The position numbers and the translations under genes are program-made. From Anaerolineales bacterium (lineage in GTDB: Bacteria > Chloroflexota > Anaerolineae > Anaerolineales > E44-bin32): 64,000 bases of DNA. Every line of letters starts with the position of its first letter. The stretch's first letter is position 1. The notes under the pieces are model-generated. The model worked only from the letters and a program-made list of their open reading frames with translations. It was not told the origin of the DNA and searched no databases. Location of the stretch: contig JARRPX010000027.1 of the NCBI GenBank assembly GCA_037382465.1, positions 1 to 64,000 on the forward strand, read 5' to 3'. Positions 7,475-16,831 of the stretch are shown here, in pieces.

Positions 7475-8398
7475 TTATATCAAGTTGAAGTGTTTGAGGA
7501 CCCGCAGCGCCCGCAGCGTGTTCCAGCGGCTGGGCTGCCCGGGCTTTTCCATTTCGAAGTGCAGCGCTCCGGTGTAGTTCGCCTGCAACGGCCAACGTCC
7601 GTCGGCGCGCCTTTTTTTCAACAGCACCTCACAAGCCGGGCGCATGCGCTCGTCCCAAGCGACGCCGGCGTCTTGAAAATAATCGAGAGCGCGCAAGATG
7701 TTGTAATGCCAGCGCGCCGGGAAACGCAGCATCAGGAAATCCTTGTTGATGATCTCGCCCGTGTGATCGGACATGTAGAGCTGGTGCAGGAGTATGAACT
7801 CGCGCGAGGTCCCGGCCGCGGCTTCTAAATCGTCAAGCCGATAAGAATATCCCTGGCGCGCATATTCCCGGATGCCTTCCAGCACGCAGATCGTCGAGTG
7901 CAGCGAGCTGTGTCTCGCACCCGGACGAATTCTCTCGCAGTTAAAGCCACCGTCTTCCATGCGCTCATCGATTATGTAATCCACGATAGACTTTAGGCGG
8001 CCCTCGTCCGTGCCAAAATAACAGGCATAGCTGAGGAACATGCCGTTGACGCACACGTCGCTCACTTCGATCGTCTTGGCGGGATTGATCCCGCCGTCTG
8101 CGGATTTGCGCGTATCGAGGATGAGATCGATGCTGCGCCGTACCCGTTCGTTCTCCGGGGGGATTTGCAGCGTTTTCAGATCGAGAAGCGTGTAATGTGA
8201 GCTGGTCCACTTCGGCTGGTAGAAGCCGCGTCCCCAATAGCCATCTGGATGCCGCTTCTCGAGGAACGCAGCCCCCCAACCTTCTCGATCGATACGCGCC
8301 TGGATGTCCGGGCGTAATTCGTCCAGCAGGTCTCGTTGGACTTGAAATTGAATCGATACGTCCCCTTCCAACAGCCAAGAGATCATTTCTTCATCCAC
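7475..8398 (-). CDS. alpha/alpha-toroid (prenyltransferase/squalene-cyclase-like) protein
   Basis: 307 residues. Repeated helical units with a conserved D-G-x-W/F turn are visible: RHPDGYWGRGFYQPKW, SADGGINPAKT, MEDGGFNCER and RADGRWPLQ. These are the internal repeats of the squalene cyclase/protein prenyltransferase toroid. The DxDD catalytic motif of terpene cyclases is not present, so it is probably not a cyclase. The GTG at 8398 was chosen because GGAG lies 7 bases upstream. It converges on the transporter operon (45 bases apart) and has no functional partner next to it. Confidence 0.75.
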   Translation of the reverse strand: MDEEMISWLLEGDVSIQFQVQRDLLDELRPDIQARIDREGWGAAFLEKRHPDGYWGRGFYQPKWTSSHYTLLDLKTLQIPPENERVRRSIDLILDTRKSADGGINPAKTIEVSDVCVNGMFLSYACYFGTDEGRLKSIVDYIIDERMEDGGFNCERIRPGARHSSLHSTICVLEGIREYARQGYSYRLDDLEAAAGTSREFILLHQLYMSDHTGEIINKDFLMLRFPARWHYNILRALDYFQDAGVAWDERMRPACEVLLKKRRADGRWPLQANYTGALHFEMEKPGQPSRWNTLRALRVLKHFNLI

Positions 8399-8797
8399 GA
8401 TCAGACTCCAAGTTGCCCTTCAAGTCCTCGATGATCTTCTGCCCCATCTCAGCCACGAGAACGAGCGCGGTAAAAGATCGACGGGAGGCATAGTGTAGAT
8501 ATTACTGGAACCGCCGCTCCATTGGAAAGACCTATTTCGATATGCGGTTCTGCCCGGACAAGCCCCGTTTAAATGTTAATTCTATATCAGAAACGTACGA
8601 TCGCTGGGATATTTCCATGTTAAAGCTGATAAAATGGGAAGTGAAAATTGCCGCCTGGTGATGTTCTCTCTGTGATCTCGAAAGGTGGGCTGCAGTGAGA
8701 GAATGGAACCACGCTCGTAGAACCCAGCATCTCAGTTCGATAGGTCAATGTGTTTCGACGACAGCGATCTAAACAGATTAACAGAATATGGAGTTTT
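8399..8797. other. intergenic stretch with no recognised gene
   Basis: About 400 bases between the divergent genes at 8398 and 8801. I see no open frame with a ribosome site, no strong promoter pair and no convincing hairpin. It is AT-richer near 8560-8640. Confidence 0.5.
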
Positions 8798-8800
8798 ATG

Positions 8801-9571
8801 ATGAAAAAGGTACCCTATTATCCGATCTTCACGCTGCTGGCGACCGCCCTCACCCTGACGGTGAACGGATTGGCCAATATCCTGCCGATCAACGGCCAAA
8901 CCACGGGCGAAATCTCGGACCGCTTTGCGATCTACTTCGTCCCGGAGGGATATGTGTTCTCCATCTGGGGACTGATCTACCTTGGATTGATCGCCTTTGC
9001 TGTCTACCAGATCCTGCCCGCCCAGCGGGACAATTCCTTGCTGAAAGAAATCGCGCCGGCGTACTGGCTTGGCAGCCTCGCCAACGCCGCCTGGATATTC
9101 CTATGGCACTACGAATTCTTCCCACTCACGCTGGTCGCCATGCTCGTCCTTCTGGCGACTCTGCTGTTTATCTACGTTCGAATTTCGAAAGCCCGGCCAG
9201 GGCTCGATCGTAATCAAAGATGGTTCGTGCAGCTTCCCTTCAGCATTTACCTGGGATGGATATCCGTGGCTACGATCGCCAACGTGTCCCAGGTGCTTTT
9301 CTTCGCAGGATGGAACGGATGGGGAATCTCCGCGACTGCCTGGACGGTTATCATGCTCGCCGTGGCGACGTTCCTCGGATCGATGATGCAGTGGCGTGAA
9401 AAGGACGACGCCTATGCCCTCGTACTGATCTGGGCTTTCGTCGGCATCGCCAGCAAACACGCCAGTACAAGCGGTGTGGCCTATCCAGCCTGGACGGCCG
9501 TTGCAATCCTGGCACTCGGCCTACTCAGCGGAGTCCTCCGTAAACGAAGCAGAATTCCACAAGGGGCGTAA
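8801..9571 (+). CDS. TspO/MBR-like integral membrane protein
   Basis: 256 residues with about eight hydrophobic segments. PEGYVFSIWGLIYLGLIAFAVYQ and the later WISVATIANVSQVL resemble tryptophan-rich sensory (TspO/MBR-related) membrane proteins, although this one is longer than the 150-160 residues of classical TspO. TspO proteins bind porphyrins or sterols; the ligand here is unknown. Of two adjacent ATGs (8798 and 8801), the second has the better spacing (7 bases) from TGGAG. Confidence 0.72.
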   Translation: MKKVPYYPIFTLLATALTLTVNGLANILPINGQTTGEISDRFAIYFVPEGYVFSIWGLIYLGLIAFAVYQILPAQRDNSLLKEIAPAYWLGSLANAAWIFLWHYEFFPLTLVAMLVLLATLLFIYVRISKARPGLDRNQRWFVQLPFSIYLGWISVATIANVSQVLFFAGWNGWGISATAWTVIMLAVATFLGSMMQWREKDDAYALVLIWAFVGIASKHASTSGVAYPAWTAVAILALGLLSGVLRKRSRIPQGA

Positions 9572-9572
9572 G

Positions 9573-10415
9573 ATGGGCGTCAAGATCGTTACCGACTCGA
9601 CCTGCGACCTGCCTCCAAGCATCATCCAGCAATTGGATATTACGGTCGTTCCGTTGTACATCAACATCGGCGACCAGGGATACCTGGATGGTGTCGACAT
9701 CACGCGTACAGACTTCTATACAAATCTACCGGATTACGATATCCACCCCACAACGGCTACGCCGGGCATGAAAAGCTTCACCCAGGCGTACCGGCGGCTT
9801 GCCCATTCGGGCGCATCAGAAATCCTCTCCATTCACATTTCCGAGAGTCTGAGCGCCACGGTGGGAGTCGCCCGCAAGGCCGCACAGCGGTTCAAGGAAG
9901 TCCCAGTCACGGTGCACGACTCCCACCAGCTGAGTCTGGGAACGGGATTTCAAGTCGAGCTCGCCGGACGCATGGCCGCTGACGGTAAAACGATCGAGCA
10001 AATCCTGGCCGCGCTCGCACAGATCATCCCGCGCAGCTTCGTGGCCGCGAGGTTGGACACGCTCGATTTCCTGCGTCGCAGCGGTCGCATGAACCGCTTC
10101 ATGAGCGGATTGGGCAGCCTGCTGCAGTTGAAACCCATTCTCACCATGAAACTGGGACAACCCGGTTCGGAACGCGTGCGCACGAAGGCGAGAGCAGAAG
10201 CTCGTTTGATTCAAATGCTGGAAGAGAGTCAGCCGATCGAACGCTTTGCACTGGTCCACACCAATGCAGCACACGAGGCGGAGATGTTCCGTGCGGAAAT
10301 CAGTCACCTGATTCCGCAGGGTGAAGTGATCTCGATGGACATAACGCCTGTTATCGGCGCTCACATCGGACCGGACGCCGTGGGGTTTGCCATCATCTCG
10401 AAGACGGTGATATGA
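9573..10415 (+). CDS. DegV-family fatty-acid-binding protein
   Basis: 280 residues with the DegV signature at the N-terminus (VKIVTDSTCDLP), then VVPLYINIGDQGYLDGVDI and the central SGASEILSIHIS. In Firmicutes the related FakB proteins hold a fatty acid for FakA, the fatty acid kinase. No fakA is in the window. The ATG at 9573 lies 1 base after the TspO-like stop with a weak AAGGGG site, implying co-transcription. Confidence 0.92.
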   Translation: MGVKIVTDSTCDLPPSIIQQLDITVVPLYINIGDQGYLDGVDITRTDFYTNLPDYDIHPTTATPGMKSFTQAYRRLAHSGASEILSIHISESLSATVGVARKAAQRFKEVPVTVHDSHQLSLGTGFQVELAGRMAADGKTIEQILAALAQIIPRSFVAARLDTLDFLRRSGRMNRFMSGLGSLLQLKPILTMKLGQPGSERVRTKARAEARLIQMLEESQPIERFALVHTNAAHEAEMFRAEISHLIPQGEVISMDITPVIGAHIGPDAVGFAIISKTVI

Positions 10416-11329
10416 ATCCGAGAAAGGGATTTTCGATCATGAAACAAGAACAACAGCGTGCACTGATCGCCATACCGGTTATTTTAATCATCGGCGCCGG
10501 CATTGCCCTCGCCGGCAGCCAGGGAGGATACACTGTAGGGAAGGTGCCCGTGTTTGTCACGTGTGTGGCACTGGCATTCATCATTCAATGGATCGCCTTC
10601 GTCCCGGCACACCGCTTGCAGACCGAAAAGTTTTTCGACCTCGCCGGCAGCATCAGCTACATCAGCGTCGTCCTGCTGGCTTTACTGCTCATTCCCACGG
10701 TCGACGGCCGCGCCTGGCTGCTGGCCGGCATGGTCATCGTTTGGGCGGTTCGCCTGGGTGCCTTTTTGTTTCGACGCATCCTGGCCGCCGGCGAGGACCG
10801 CAGATTCCGGGAGATCAAGACGTCCTTCGCCCGCTTTTTACTCACCTGGACCTTGCAAGGCCTCTGGGTCACGCTTTCGCTCGCCGCCGCGTTGGCGGCG
10901 ATGACATCCGAATATCGAGCCGAACTCGGCGGCATCGCCGTTCTGGGCTTCCTGGTATGGCTTGCGGGTCTCAGCATCGAAGCGATTGCGGATTGGCAGA
11001 AGAGTAAATTCCGGGAGAATCCCCAAAACGCGGGTAAATTTATCCGATCAGGTTTGTGGGCCTGGTCACGCCATCCCAATTACTTCGGCGAGATCGTGCT
11101 CTGGATCGGTGTGGCCATTGTCGCCCTGCCGGTGCTGCGCGGCTGGCAGTGGCTTACGATGATCTCCCCCATTTTCATCTTCATCTTACTCACGCGTATC
11201 AGCGGCGTGCCGATGCTGGAAACTCGCGCCGATCAAAAATGGGGAGGGCAAGCGGACTACGAATATTACAAAGCCAACACACCGATCTTGATTCCGCTGC
11301 CGCCGAAGAAACCGCCATCGGCAAGCTAA
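10412..11329 (+). CDS. DUF1295 / steroid 5-alpha-reductase-like membrane protein
   Basis: 305 residues with about seven membrane helices. The C-terminal signature SGLWAWSRHPNYFGEIVLW is the hallmark of DUF1295 and related isoprenylcysteine methyltransferase/steroid reductase folds, in which the R-H-P-N-Y region binds a cofactor. The physiological substrate is unknown. The ATG at 10412 overlaps the degV stop by 4 bases; an ATG at 10439 preceded by AAAGGG is an alternative. It is the fourth-from-last gene of the 8801-12795 run. Confidence 0.88.
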   Translation: MNPRKGFSIMKQEQQRALIAIPVILIIGAGIALAGSQGGYTVGKVPVFVTCVALAFIIQWIAFVPAHRLQTEKFFDLAGSISYISVVLLALLLIPTVDGRAWLLAGMVIVWAVRLGAFLFRRILAAGEDRRFREIKTSFARFLLTWTLQGLWVTLSLAAALAAMTSEYRAELGGIAVLGFLVWLAGLSIEAIADWQKSKFRENPQNAGKFIRSGLWAWSRHPNYFGEIVLWIGVAIVALPVLRGWQWLTMISPIFIFILLTRISGVPMLETRADQKWGGQADYEYYKANTPILIPLPPKKPPSAS

Positions 11330-11439
11330 TCAAATTTGGATTTGACCACCGCATCGTGGAAATCAGCGCTCTCGGCCTGACGGCTCGCGGCGCGCATGCA
11401 TCGGACGATGAAGCATTCGAAGAAAAGGAGAATATCAAA

Positions 11440-11778
11440 ATGCTGCCGATTCTCAAGACGATATCCGCAATCGCAACGATCGTCACTGGAGCGGTCTCGC
11501 TCTTCTGGCCGCTGAAAGTGCTTGGTTTTACGGGATTGGACGTAAATGGCGGACGCGGAGTCACAGAAATTCGAACGATTCTCGGCGCGCTGTTCATCGG
11601 ATTGGGCGCCGCTGTGCTCTACTTCAACACGCAGCAGGCGTATCAGGTGCTCGGTATTACCTATCTAACCATGGCCGTCGTCCGTGGCATGGCGATGTTC
11701 ATTGATGATGCGATCGTTTCTTCGAATCTGATTAGCTTCCTCGCCGAACTCGTCTTGGGAATCATCCTGGTTGTGTAA
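11440..11778 (+). CDS. small four-helix membrane protein (DUF4345-like)
   Basis: 112 residues with four hydrophobic segments (ISAIATIVTGAVSLFWPL, ILGALFIGLGAAVLYF, VLGITYLTMAVVRGMAMF, FLAELVLGIILVV). The G-x-x-E-I-R pattern in GGRGVTEIRTILG resembles the DUF4345 family. No function is known. AAAAGGAG 9 bases before the ATG fixes the start. Confidence 0.75.
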   Translation: MLPILKTISAIATIVTGAVSLFWPLKVLGFTGLDVNGGRGVTEIRTILGALFIGLGAAVLYFNTQQAYQVLGITYLTMAVVRGMAMFIDDAIVSSNLISFLAELVLGIILVV

Positions 11779-11792
11779 AGGAGCGAATACGC

Positions 11793-12125
11793 ATGCGATT
11801 TGCTAAGCTGCTCTCCATCTGCGGAATGATCGTCATGACGATAGCCCTGGTCAACGGCTTTACAAGCGGAAATTTCGCAGCGGACGGCAGACAACTGCTG
11901 CACAACCCCTGGGGCGTTGTGTCCATAGTTGACCTGTACACCGGATTTGCGTTGTTTTCGGCGTGGGTCGTGTTCCGAGAGAAATCCATAGCGCGTGCCC
12001 TCGTCTGGGTAGCGTTGATGGTCGTGCTTGGATTTCTCACCGCAAGTGTATACGTCTTCTTCGCGCTGCAAGCCAGCAACGGTGATTGGCAGCGTTTCTG
12101 GATGGGATGGCGAGCCGATGGATAG
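11793..12125 (+). CDS. small membrane protein, DUF1475-like
   Basis: 110 residues with three hydrophobic segments; NPWGVVSIVDLYTGFALFSAW and the charged VVFREKSIARALVW step are typical of DUF1475. Function unknown. AAAGGAG lies upstream of the ATG, 14 bases after the previous stop. Its end overlaps the next gene by 8 bases. Confidence 0.75.
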   Translation: MRFAKLLSICGMIVMTIALVNGFTSGNFAADGRQLLHNPWGVVSIVDLYTGFALFSAWVVFREKSIARALVWVALMVVLGFLTASVYVFFALQASNGDWQRFWMGWRADG

Positions 12126-12795
12126 GCGCAGGGAATTGGTCGAGGAACTCCGCGTGGTGTTTGCCGGGAGAGGCGCCGGATTATTTGATTCCATTTTCCC
12201 TTTGTTGGTCTTTCTGATCGCCAACGCATTGTGGGGACTGAATCTCGCAGTGTGGGGATCCATCGGAGCAGCGGGCATCATCTCAGTCATTCGCCTCCTG
12301 CGTCGAGAGCCACTGCGCTTCGCCCTGGCAGGTCTCGGCGGTGTGGCCGTCGCGGCGCTGTTCGTCAAAATCAGCGGCTCTGAGGCGGGTTTTTTCTTCC
12401 CGGGCTTTATCTCCGGCGCCGTCACCGTCCTGCTCTGCATCGTCAGTGTGGCGCTGCGACGTCCGCTCGTCGCCTGGACCAGCTTTGTGGTCCGGCGTTG
12501 GCCCTTGGACTGGTATTGGCATCCACGAGTCCTGCCGGCCTATAACGAGGTCACGCTGATTTGGGCCGGAGTCTTTGCCGCCCGCCTGGGTTTCGAATTC
12601 TGGCTTTACCAGCGAGGTTCACTCGATGCATTGGGCGTTTTGAAAATCATCCTGGGTTGGCCATTGATTGTCATCTTGCTGATCGGCACGTATCTATACG
12701 GCTTGATGCGCCTGAGTAAGCTGCAGGGACCAAGCGTCGAGGAGTTCATAGCAGGCAAACCACCGCCCTGGGAAGGACAGCAGCGAGGGTTCTGA
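12118..12795 (+). CDS. multi-pass membrane protein (DUF3159-like)
   Basis: 225 residues with six probable membrane helices (PLLVFLIANALWGLNLAVWG, AGIISVIRLL, ALAGLGGVAVAALFVKI, FFFPGFISGAVTVLL and two more). The RGAGLFDSIFPLLVFLI start and LIWAGVFAARLGFEFWLY segment resemble DUF3159 proteins of unknown role. It overlaps the preceding gene by 8 bases and ends just before a strong terminator, so it is the last gene of the rightward run. Confidence 0.68.
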   Translation: MDRRRELVEELRVVFAGRGAGLFDSIFPLLVFLIANALWGLNLAVWGSIGAAGIISVIRLLRREPLRFALAGLGGVAVAALFVKISGSEAGFFFPGFISGAVTVLLCIVSVALRRPLVAWTSFVVRRWPLDWYWHPRVLPAYNEVTLIWAGVFAARLGFEFWLYQRGSLDALGVLKIILGWPLIVILLIGTYLYGLMRLSKLQGPSVEEFIAGKPPPWEGQQRGF

Positions 12796-12840
12796 TAATT
12801 ACCACGCAGATCGACCACTGCAACGTCATCGATTATTGAA

Positions 12841-12875
12841 AAAAGACCTCTTTCGATATTGCAAAGAGGTCTTTT
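12841..12875. terminator. bidirectional intrinsic terminator
   Basis: AAAAGACCTCTTT (12841-12853) and AAAGAGGTCTTTT (12863-12875) form a 13-bp stem with a 9-base loop. It has a T-run on the right and an A-run on the left, so it can stop both the rightward run ending at 12795 and the leftward pilin gene ending at 12949. Confidence 0.9.
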
Positions 12876-12948
12876 TATATTTTGCCTGTACTATATTTCG
12901 ATACTCAGTCTCTTCAGCGAGATCGAATGAATCTTCAATCCGCAGCCG

Positions 12949-13293
12949 TTATGGCTGCGTAACGGTTCCGTCAGCGGCCCATGAATAGGTGTATTCCGTG
13001 GGCAGAGATCTCAGGTAGGAACAAAAATCACAGTCCGCGTCGGCTGCCGTGATGACAGCCGCAACTGCTCTCGGTGTGATGGTCGTAATCGTTGGATAAT
13101 TCGTCGCCAGGTAGATGTCGACGGCAGTCTGGACCTGGTCCAGCTCGGCGGCTTTGGTGTTGGCGGTCGCCGACGTGCTCAAACCGTTCAGCGCCAGGGT
13201 CACGATGCCGAACAAAACGCCCATGATGGCGATAGTCACCAGCAGTTCGACAAGTGTAAAACCCTCTTCGTTTCGCTGTAATCGTTTCAACAT
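12949..13293 (-). CDS. pilA: major type IV pilin-like prepilin
   Basis: 114 residues with a class III prepilin leader: MLKRLQRNEEG then FTLVELLVTIAIMGVLFGIV, giving cleavage after Gly11, N-methyl-Phe and the conserved Glu5. The mature protein is about 103 residues, very short for a pilin. A Cys pair near the C-terminus (DADCDFCSYL) can form a small disulfide loop. GGAGGTG lies before the ATG. It is separated from pilT by 220 bases, so it probably has its own promoter, as is common for abundant pilins. No clear -35/-10 was seen there. Confidence 0.92.
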   Translation of the reverse strand: MLKRLQRNEEGFTLVELLVTIAIMGVLFGIVTLALNGLSTSATANTKAAELDQVQTAVDIYLATNYPTITTITPRAVAAVITAADADCDFCSYLRSLPTEYTYSWAADGTVTQP

Positions 13294-13513
13294 TGGAACA
13301 CCTCCACGTAAATTCTTTAATTTCGTAATGATTCAACGAGCAAAAATCAACCCGCACTTATACCAAGAATTCAAAACAAATGTCCCTCCTTTTTACCGTT
13401 CACACAAGAGTAGTATTGCACACAACCGTAAAACTCACGCTTACAAGATCCTTTCAAAACCAAATCATTCACCGTCCTCAACAACGCCGTTCATGCAGTG
13501 AAGCGGCTTCATT

Positions 13514-14575
13514 TCAACCTTGCTCGATCAAAGCGCGCAGTCCTTGCTCGTCGTGGGCAGCGGCGCAGGCATCATCCAAAGCTATTGCCTGCCGCCGATA
13601 CAAATCCTTGAGCGCCTGTTCGAGAGTCTGCATCCCTTCCTGCACGCCAGTTTGCAGCACACTGTTCATCTGGTGCGTCCTGCCCTCGCGGATCAGGTTG
13701 CGAATCGCCGCGTTGGCCAGCATCACTTCCACGGCCGCCACGCGTCCTTCCGCATCCAGGCGGGGTATCAAGGTTTGCGAAAGAATCGCTTCCAGCGTCA
13801 AGGAAAGCTGCATACGGATCTGTGCTTGTTGATGCGGTGGAAAGGAATCGATGATTCGATCGATGGTCGAAGGTGCACTGCGGGTATGCAGCGTCGAAAG
13901 AACCAGGTGCCCGGTTTCGGCGGCGGTGAGACACGCCGCCATGGTCTCCGGATCGCGCATTTCCCCCACCAAAATCACATCCACGTCCTGGCGCAAGGCG
14001 GCACGCAGCGCGGTAGCGAAGGACTGCGTATCTTTGCCAATTTCCCGCTGTGTGATTACGCAGCGTTTGTCCCGATAGATGAATTCAATCGGATCCTCGA
14101 TCGCCACGATGAGACGCGCCTCGTGCTGGTTGAGATGTTCGATCATGGCGGCCAGAGTGGTCGACTTCCCACTGCCCGTAGGACCGGTGACGAGGATCAG
14201 CCCGCGGGGTTTGAGGGCCAGGGTTTTGCATATCCCGGGAAGTTCCAATTCGTCGATGGTCGGCACCACAACGGCGATACGGCGGAACGCCAGGCTGATA
14301 CTGCCGCGCTGCAAGCTGGCGTTGACCCTGTAACGTGCCGTATCGGTCAGCGTGTAGGAGAAATCCAGGTCCTTGTTTGCGGCGAAACGCTGCCGGGTGC
14401 CGTTGTCGCTGATCTGTTCGAAAGCTTGAATGGTTGCATCCTCCGTAAGAGGCTCCTGATCGGACGCCGGAACGAGTTTCCCGTGCACGCGATAGATAGG
14501 CGGCGATCCGGCACGCAGATGGAGATCGGAGGCTCCAATCTCGGCTGTGAAGTTCAGCAATGCCTTGATATCCAT
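13514..14575 (-). CDS. pilT: type IV pilus retraction ATPase PilT
   Basis: 353 residues. The N-terminus MDIKALLNFTAEIGASDLHL is the PilT N-domain. Walker A is GPTGSGKST, the Asp box is AIEDPIEF, Walker B is GEMRDPET, and HTRSAPSTIDRIIDSFPPHQQ follows, all typical of the retraction motor. PilT hexamers depolymerise the pilus, giving twitching and DNA uptake. The ATG at 14575 was preferred to upstream codons that have no family match. It follows pilD by 7 bases. Confidence 0.96.
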   Translation of the reverse strand: MDIKALLNFTAEIGASDLHLRAGSPPIYRVHGKLVPASDQEPLTEDATIQAFEQISDNGTRQRFAANKDLDFSYTLTDTARYRVNASLQRGSISLAFRRIAVVVPTIDELELPGICKTLALKPRGLILVTGPTGSGKSTTLAAMIEHLNQHEARLIVAIEDPIEFIYRDKRCVITQREIGKDTQSFATALRAALRQDVDVILVGEMRDPETMAACLTAAETGHLVLSTLHTRSAPSTIDRIIDSFPPHQQAQIRMQLSLTLEAILSQTLIPRLDAEGRVAAVEVMLANAAIRNLIREGRTHQMNSVLQTGVQEGMQTLEQALKDLYRRQAIALDDACAAAHDEQGLRALIEQG

Positions 14576-14582
14576 CACAATC

Positions 14583-15320
14583 CTACCTTGACCACCAACG
14601 AACGATCTGCTCGCCATAAAACAGGGTCGTCAATGCCCCGAGCGCCAGGAAAGGCGCAAATGCAATCGGATCACGCCGTCCAATCCGGCCCGCCATCAAC
14701 AAGACTCCGGAAATCAAGCCGCCCAGGACGAACGACAAGAAAAGAGCTAAAATCACGTATGGAAAACCCACAACCAGTCCGATGAAACCCATCAACTTGA
14801 CGTCCCCCATGCCCATCCCGGTTGGGTAGATAATCGCCAGCAGGAACAACAATCCGGAGCCGAGCAAACCACCGAGCAGGCGTTCGCCGAGCGTCGGCTC
14901 CGGGTAGATCAGTGCGAAGATCAAAGCAAAGCCGATCGCCGGATAGACAACGCGGTTGAATATCTTCTGATGTTCCAGATCGATGACCAGAATGACGATC
15001 AGAATGGCGCTGCAGCAGGCGACGAAGCCTGCATAGGTACTCGAGGGAAAACGCAGCCAGATCAGGCCAAAGAGCACACCCGTCCCCAATTCAACCCAGA
15101 GACAGCGCGGCGGAATCTGCGCTTTGCAATAACGGCATCGTCCTCGGCGCAGCAGAAAGCTGACGACGGGAATCAAATCAAGCGCTTTCAAGCGCCGCCC
15201 ACACGTATCACACTTCGAAGGCGGCGAGATGATCGACCCACCGTTTGGCAAGCGGTCGATACAGACGTTCAAGAAACTGCCGACCGCAATTCCCAGCAAG
15301 GCGAATAAAAGCGTGGACAT
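14583..15320 (-). CDS. pilD: prepilin peptidase / N-methyltransferase (A24 family)
   Basis: About 245 residues, eight membrane helices. Two CxxC pairs in the cytoplasmic loop (CDTCGRRLKAL and CRYCKAQIPPRC) mark the methylating bifunctional form. The two catalytic aspartates are in VIDLEHQ and MGMGDVKLMG. It cleaves and N-methylates the prepilins of this locus. The ATG at 15320 has an AAAAAGG site 10 bases upstream; a GTG at 15329 would overlap the pilM stop. Confidence 0.95.
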   Translation of the reverse strand: MSTLLFALLGIAVGSFLNVCIDRLPNGGSIISPPSKCDTCGRRLKALDLIPVVSFLLRRGRCRYCKAQIPPRCLWVELGTGVLFGLIWLRFPSSTYAGFVACCSAILIVILVIDLEHQKIFNRVVYPAIGFALIFALIYPEPTLGERLLGGLLGSGLLFLLAIIYPTGMGMGDVKLMGFIGLVVGFPYVILALFLSFVLGGLISGVLLMAGRIGRRDPIAFAPFLALGALTTLFYGEQIVRWWSR

Positions 15321-15325
15321 CGGCC

Positions 15326-16201
15326 TCACACCTTTTTCAACGCCAGGCCCAGATTGGCGGCGTAAGTCGCCACAGGAAATTCCTGAGGCAGGCGCATCGG
15401 CGGCTGCGGAAGTTGAATCGGAAAGGACACTTTCGATTTCAACAATTCGATCATTTTCGGATCATCGAACGGAGCTCCCGTAACGAATACTGGTGTGCGT
15501 GGGTCCAGCGGGCGGTCCCGGTTGCTGTCGTTGTGAAACTGGACCGTGCGGGTCAGTTCCAGCGAGAGTCGGTCGATGGCCGCGGCCGGGTTGGGTTTCC
15601 CATCGCCTTGCGGCATGCTGCGCACGATCATCGGCACGCCCCCGACGACGATGATCACGCCGATGCCTTGCTCTTCGAGATTGACGATGACCGCGTTGCT
15701 TTGATCGACCGCACGGATGAGCGCCAGCGGCTTCAAATCCATGACTCCGGGTTTGATCTTCGCAGCCCGCAGCGTCTCCACCTGACGATCGATCACCAGT
15801 CGCGGCACGGCCAGGGCATACACCAGAATCTGGTCTCCCTCCTGCCGGACGACATCCCACGAAAGATACGTCTCATCGAGCGGCAGCGGCATCTCCTGTT
15901 TGGCCTTGCGCCGAATCGCATCGTCCAGCAGATCGGGGTTGATCTCCGGTAAGGCAAGCAGCCGGGAAACAGACCGGTGCCCGGTGACGCTGGTCACGAC
16001 CCTGCGTCTGGAAGCTTTGTGCACGCTGAGGAAGCGCGCCAGCCCCGCACCCATACGCTCGCTCTCCTGGATCACTCCCTGATTCATCAATTCCGGAGAG
16101 ACGGAGACCGTCGACCAACGCAAGGGGCGCTTCCCGCGAACGACGAGCAATCGAATATCACGTCCGTCGAAATCCAACGTAACGATCTTCCTACCCAGCA
16201 A
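15326..16201 (-). CDS. pilM: PilM-like actin-fold pilus assembly protein
   Basis: 291 residues from a TTG at 16201, chosen because AAGGAGG lies 6 bases upstream; the longer frame to 16234 has no site. The start GRKIVTLDFDGRDIRLLVV is the phosphate-1 loop of the FtsA/PilM fold, and the conserved PLPLDETYLSWDVV region follows. PilM binds the PilN N-terminus on the cytoplasmic face and links it to PilB/PilC. The start peptide and the downstream pilN/pilO-like neighbours make this assignment firm. Confidence 0.88.
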   Translation of the reverse strand: MLGRKIVTLDFDGRDIRLLVVRGKRPLRWSTVSVSPELMNQGVIQESERMGAGLARFLSVHKASRRRVVTSVTGHRSVSRLLALPEINPDLLDDAIRRKAKQEMPLPLDETYLSWDVVRQEGDQILVYALAVPRLVIDRQVETLRAAKIKPGVMDLKPLALIRAVDQSNAVIVNLEEQGIGVIIVVGGVPMIVRSMPQGDGKPNPAAAIDRLSLELTRTVQFHNDSNRDRPLDPRTPVFVTGAPFDDPKMIELLKSKVSFPIQLPQPPMRLPQEFPVATYAANLGLALKKV

Positions 16202-16258
16202 GAGATTCCTCCTTGCACTCGATGACGAGCGCACAGCTCAGCGAACGGAACGAGAACA

Positions 16259-16831
16259 TCATTCGACATCCAACGGTGAAATACTGGCGATGCGGACGTC
16301 GAAACTGCAGGCTTCGAGGTCGGGTTCGATGTTGATGTTGTTCAGCGCCAGGGTCTCCAATCCCTCGCTTTCCAGGCTCGCCAAATACGCCAGACATTGT
16401 TCCAGATCTGCAGAAGCCGCGACACTGTAGCTGGTCACTTCAAGCGAACCGAAAATCGTGGATTGGACTTCTGCGCCCAGGCTGTGAACGCTCATTACGA
16501 CCGCGTCGTTCGCAGTTGCCAGCGTAAAGCCCCGGCGATACAAATCGAAAGACGTTTCGAAGTCGGGGAAGGTCTCTTCGAGCGATGCCAGGGAACTTTG
16601 TGCTGCAATCAATTCATCTTGGATGCCCTGCAGACCTTCTCTGTCAGCCTCCTGTAGAAGCTGCACGCTCGATTCGAGTTCCTGGACCTGCTGTATCAAT
16701 TGCTGCGTCAGTCGTTCTTTTTGGAATTTGCCCCCCAAGAAGAGCAGATTCACACCGGCAAACACAATTGTAAAACCCAGCATGACCCAGGCAGGATTTC
16801 CCTTAATCCAATTCCAGATTTTTTTCGCCAT
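16259..16831 (-). CDS. PilO-like inner-membrane pilus alignment protein
   Basis: 190 residues: a short cytoplasmic tail, one membrane helix (AWVMLGFTIVFAGVNLLFLGG), then a coiled coil of about 60 residues (RLTQQLIQQVQELESSVQLLQEAD) and a small ferredoxin-like domain. This is the PilO layout, and the gene sits between pilN and pilM as expected. Sequence identity to named PilO proteins is too low to see by eye, so the call rests on architecture and position. Confidence 0.75.
   Translation of the reverse strand: MAKKIWNWIKGNPAWVMLGFTIVFAGVNLLFLGGKFQKERLTQQLIQQVQELESSVQLLQEADREGLQGIQDELIAAQSSLASLEETFPDFETSFDLYRRGFTLATANDAVVMSVHSLGAEVQSTIFGSLEVTSYSVAASADLEQCLAYLASLESEGLETLALNNINIEPDLEACSFDVRIASISPLDVE

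Noticed and set aside
13520-14785. 421-codon rightward frame across pilT
   Set aside because: Shadow of pilT and pilD; the leftward frames carry all family motifs.
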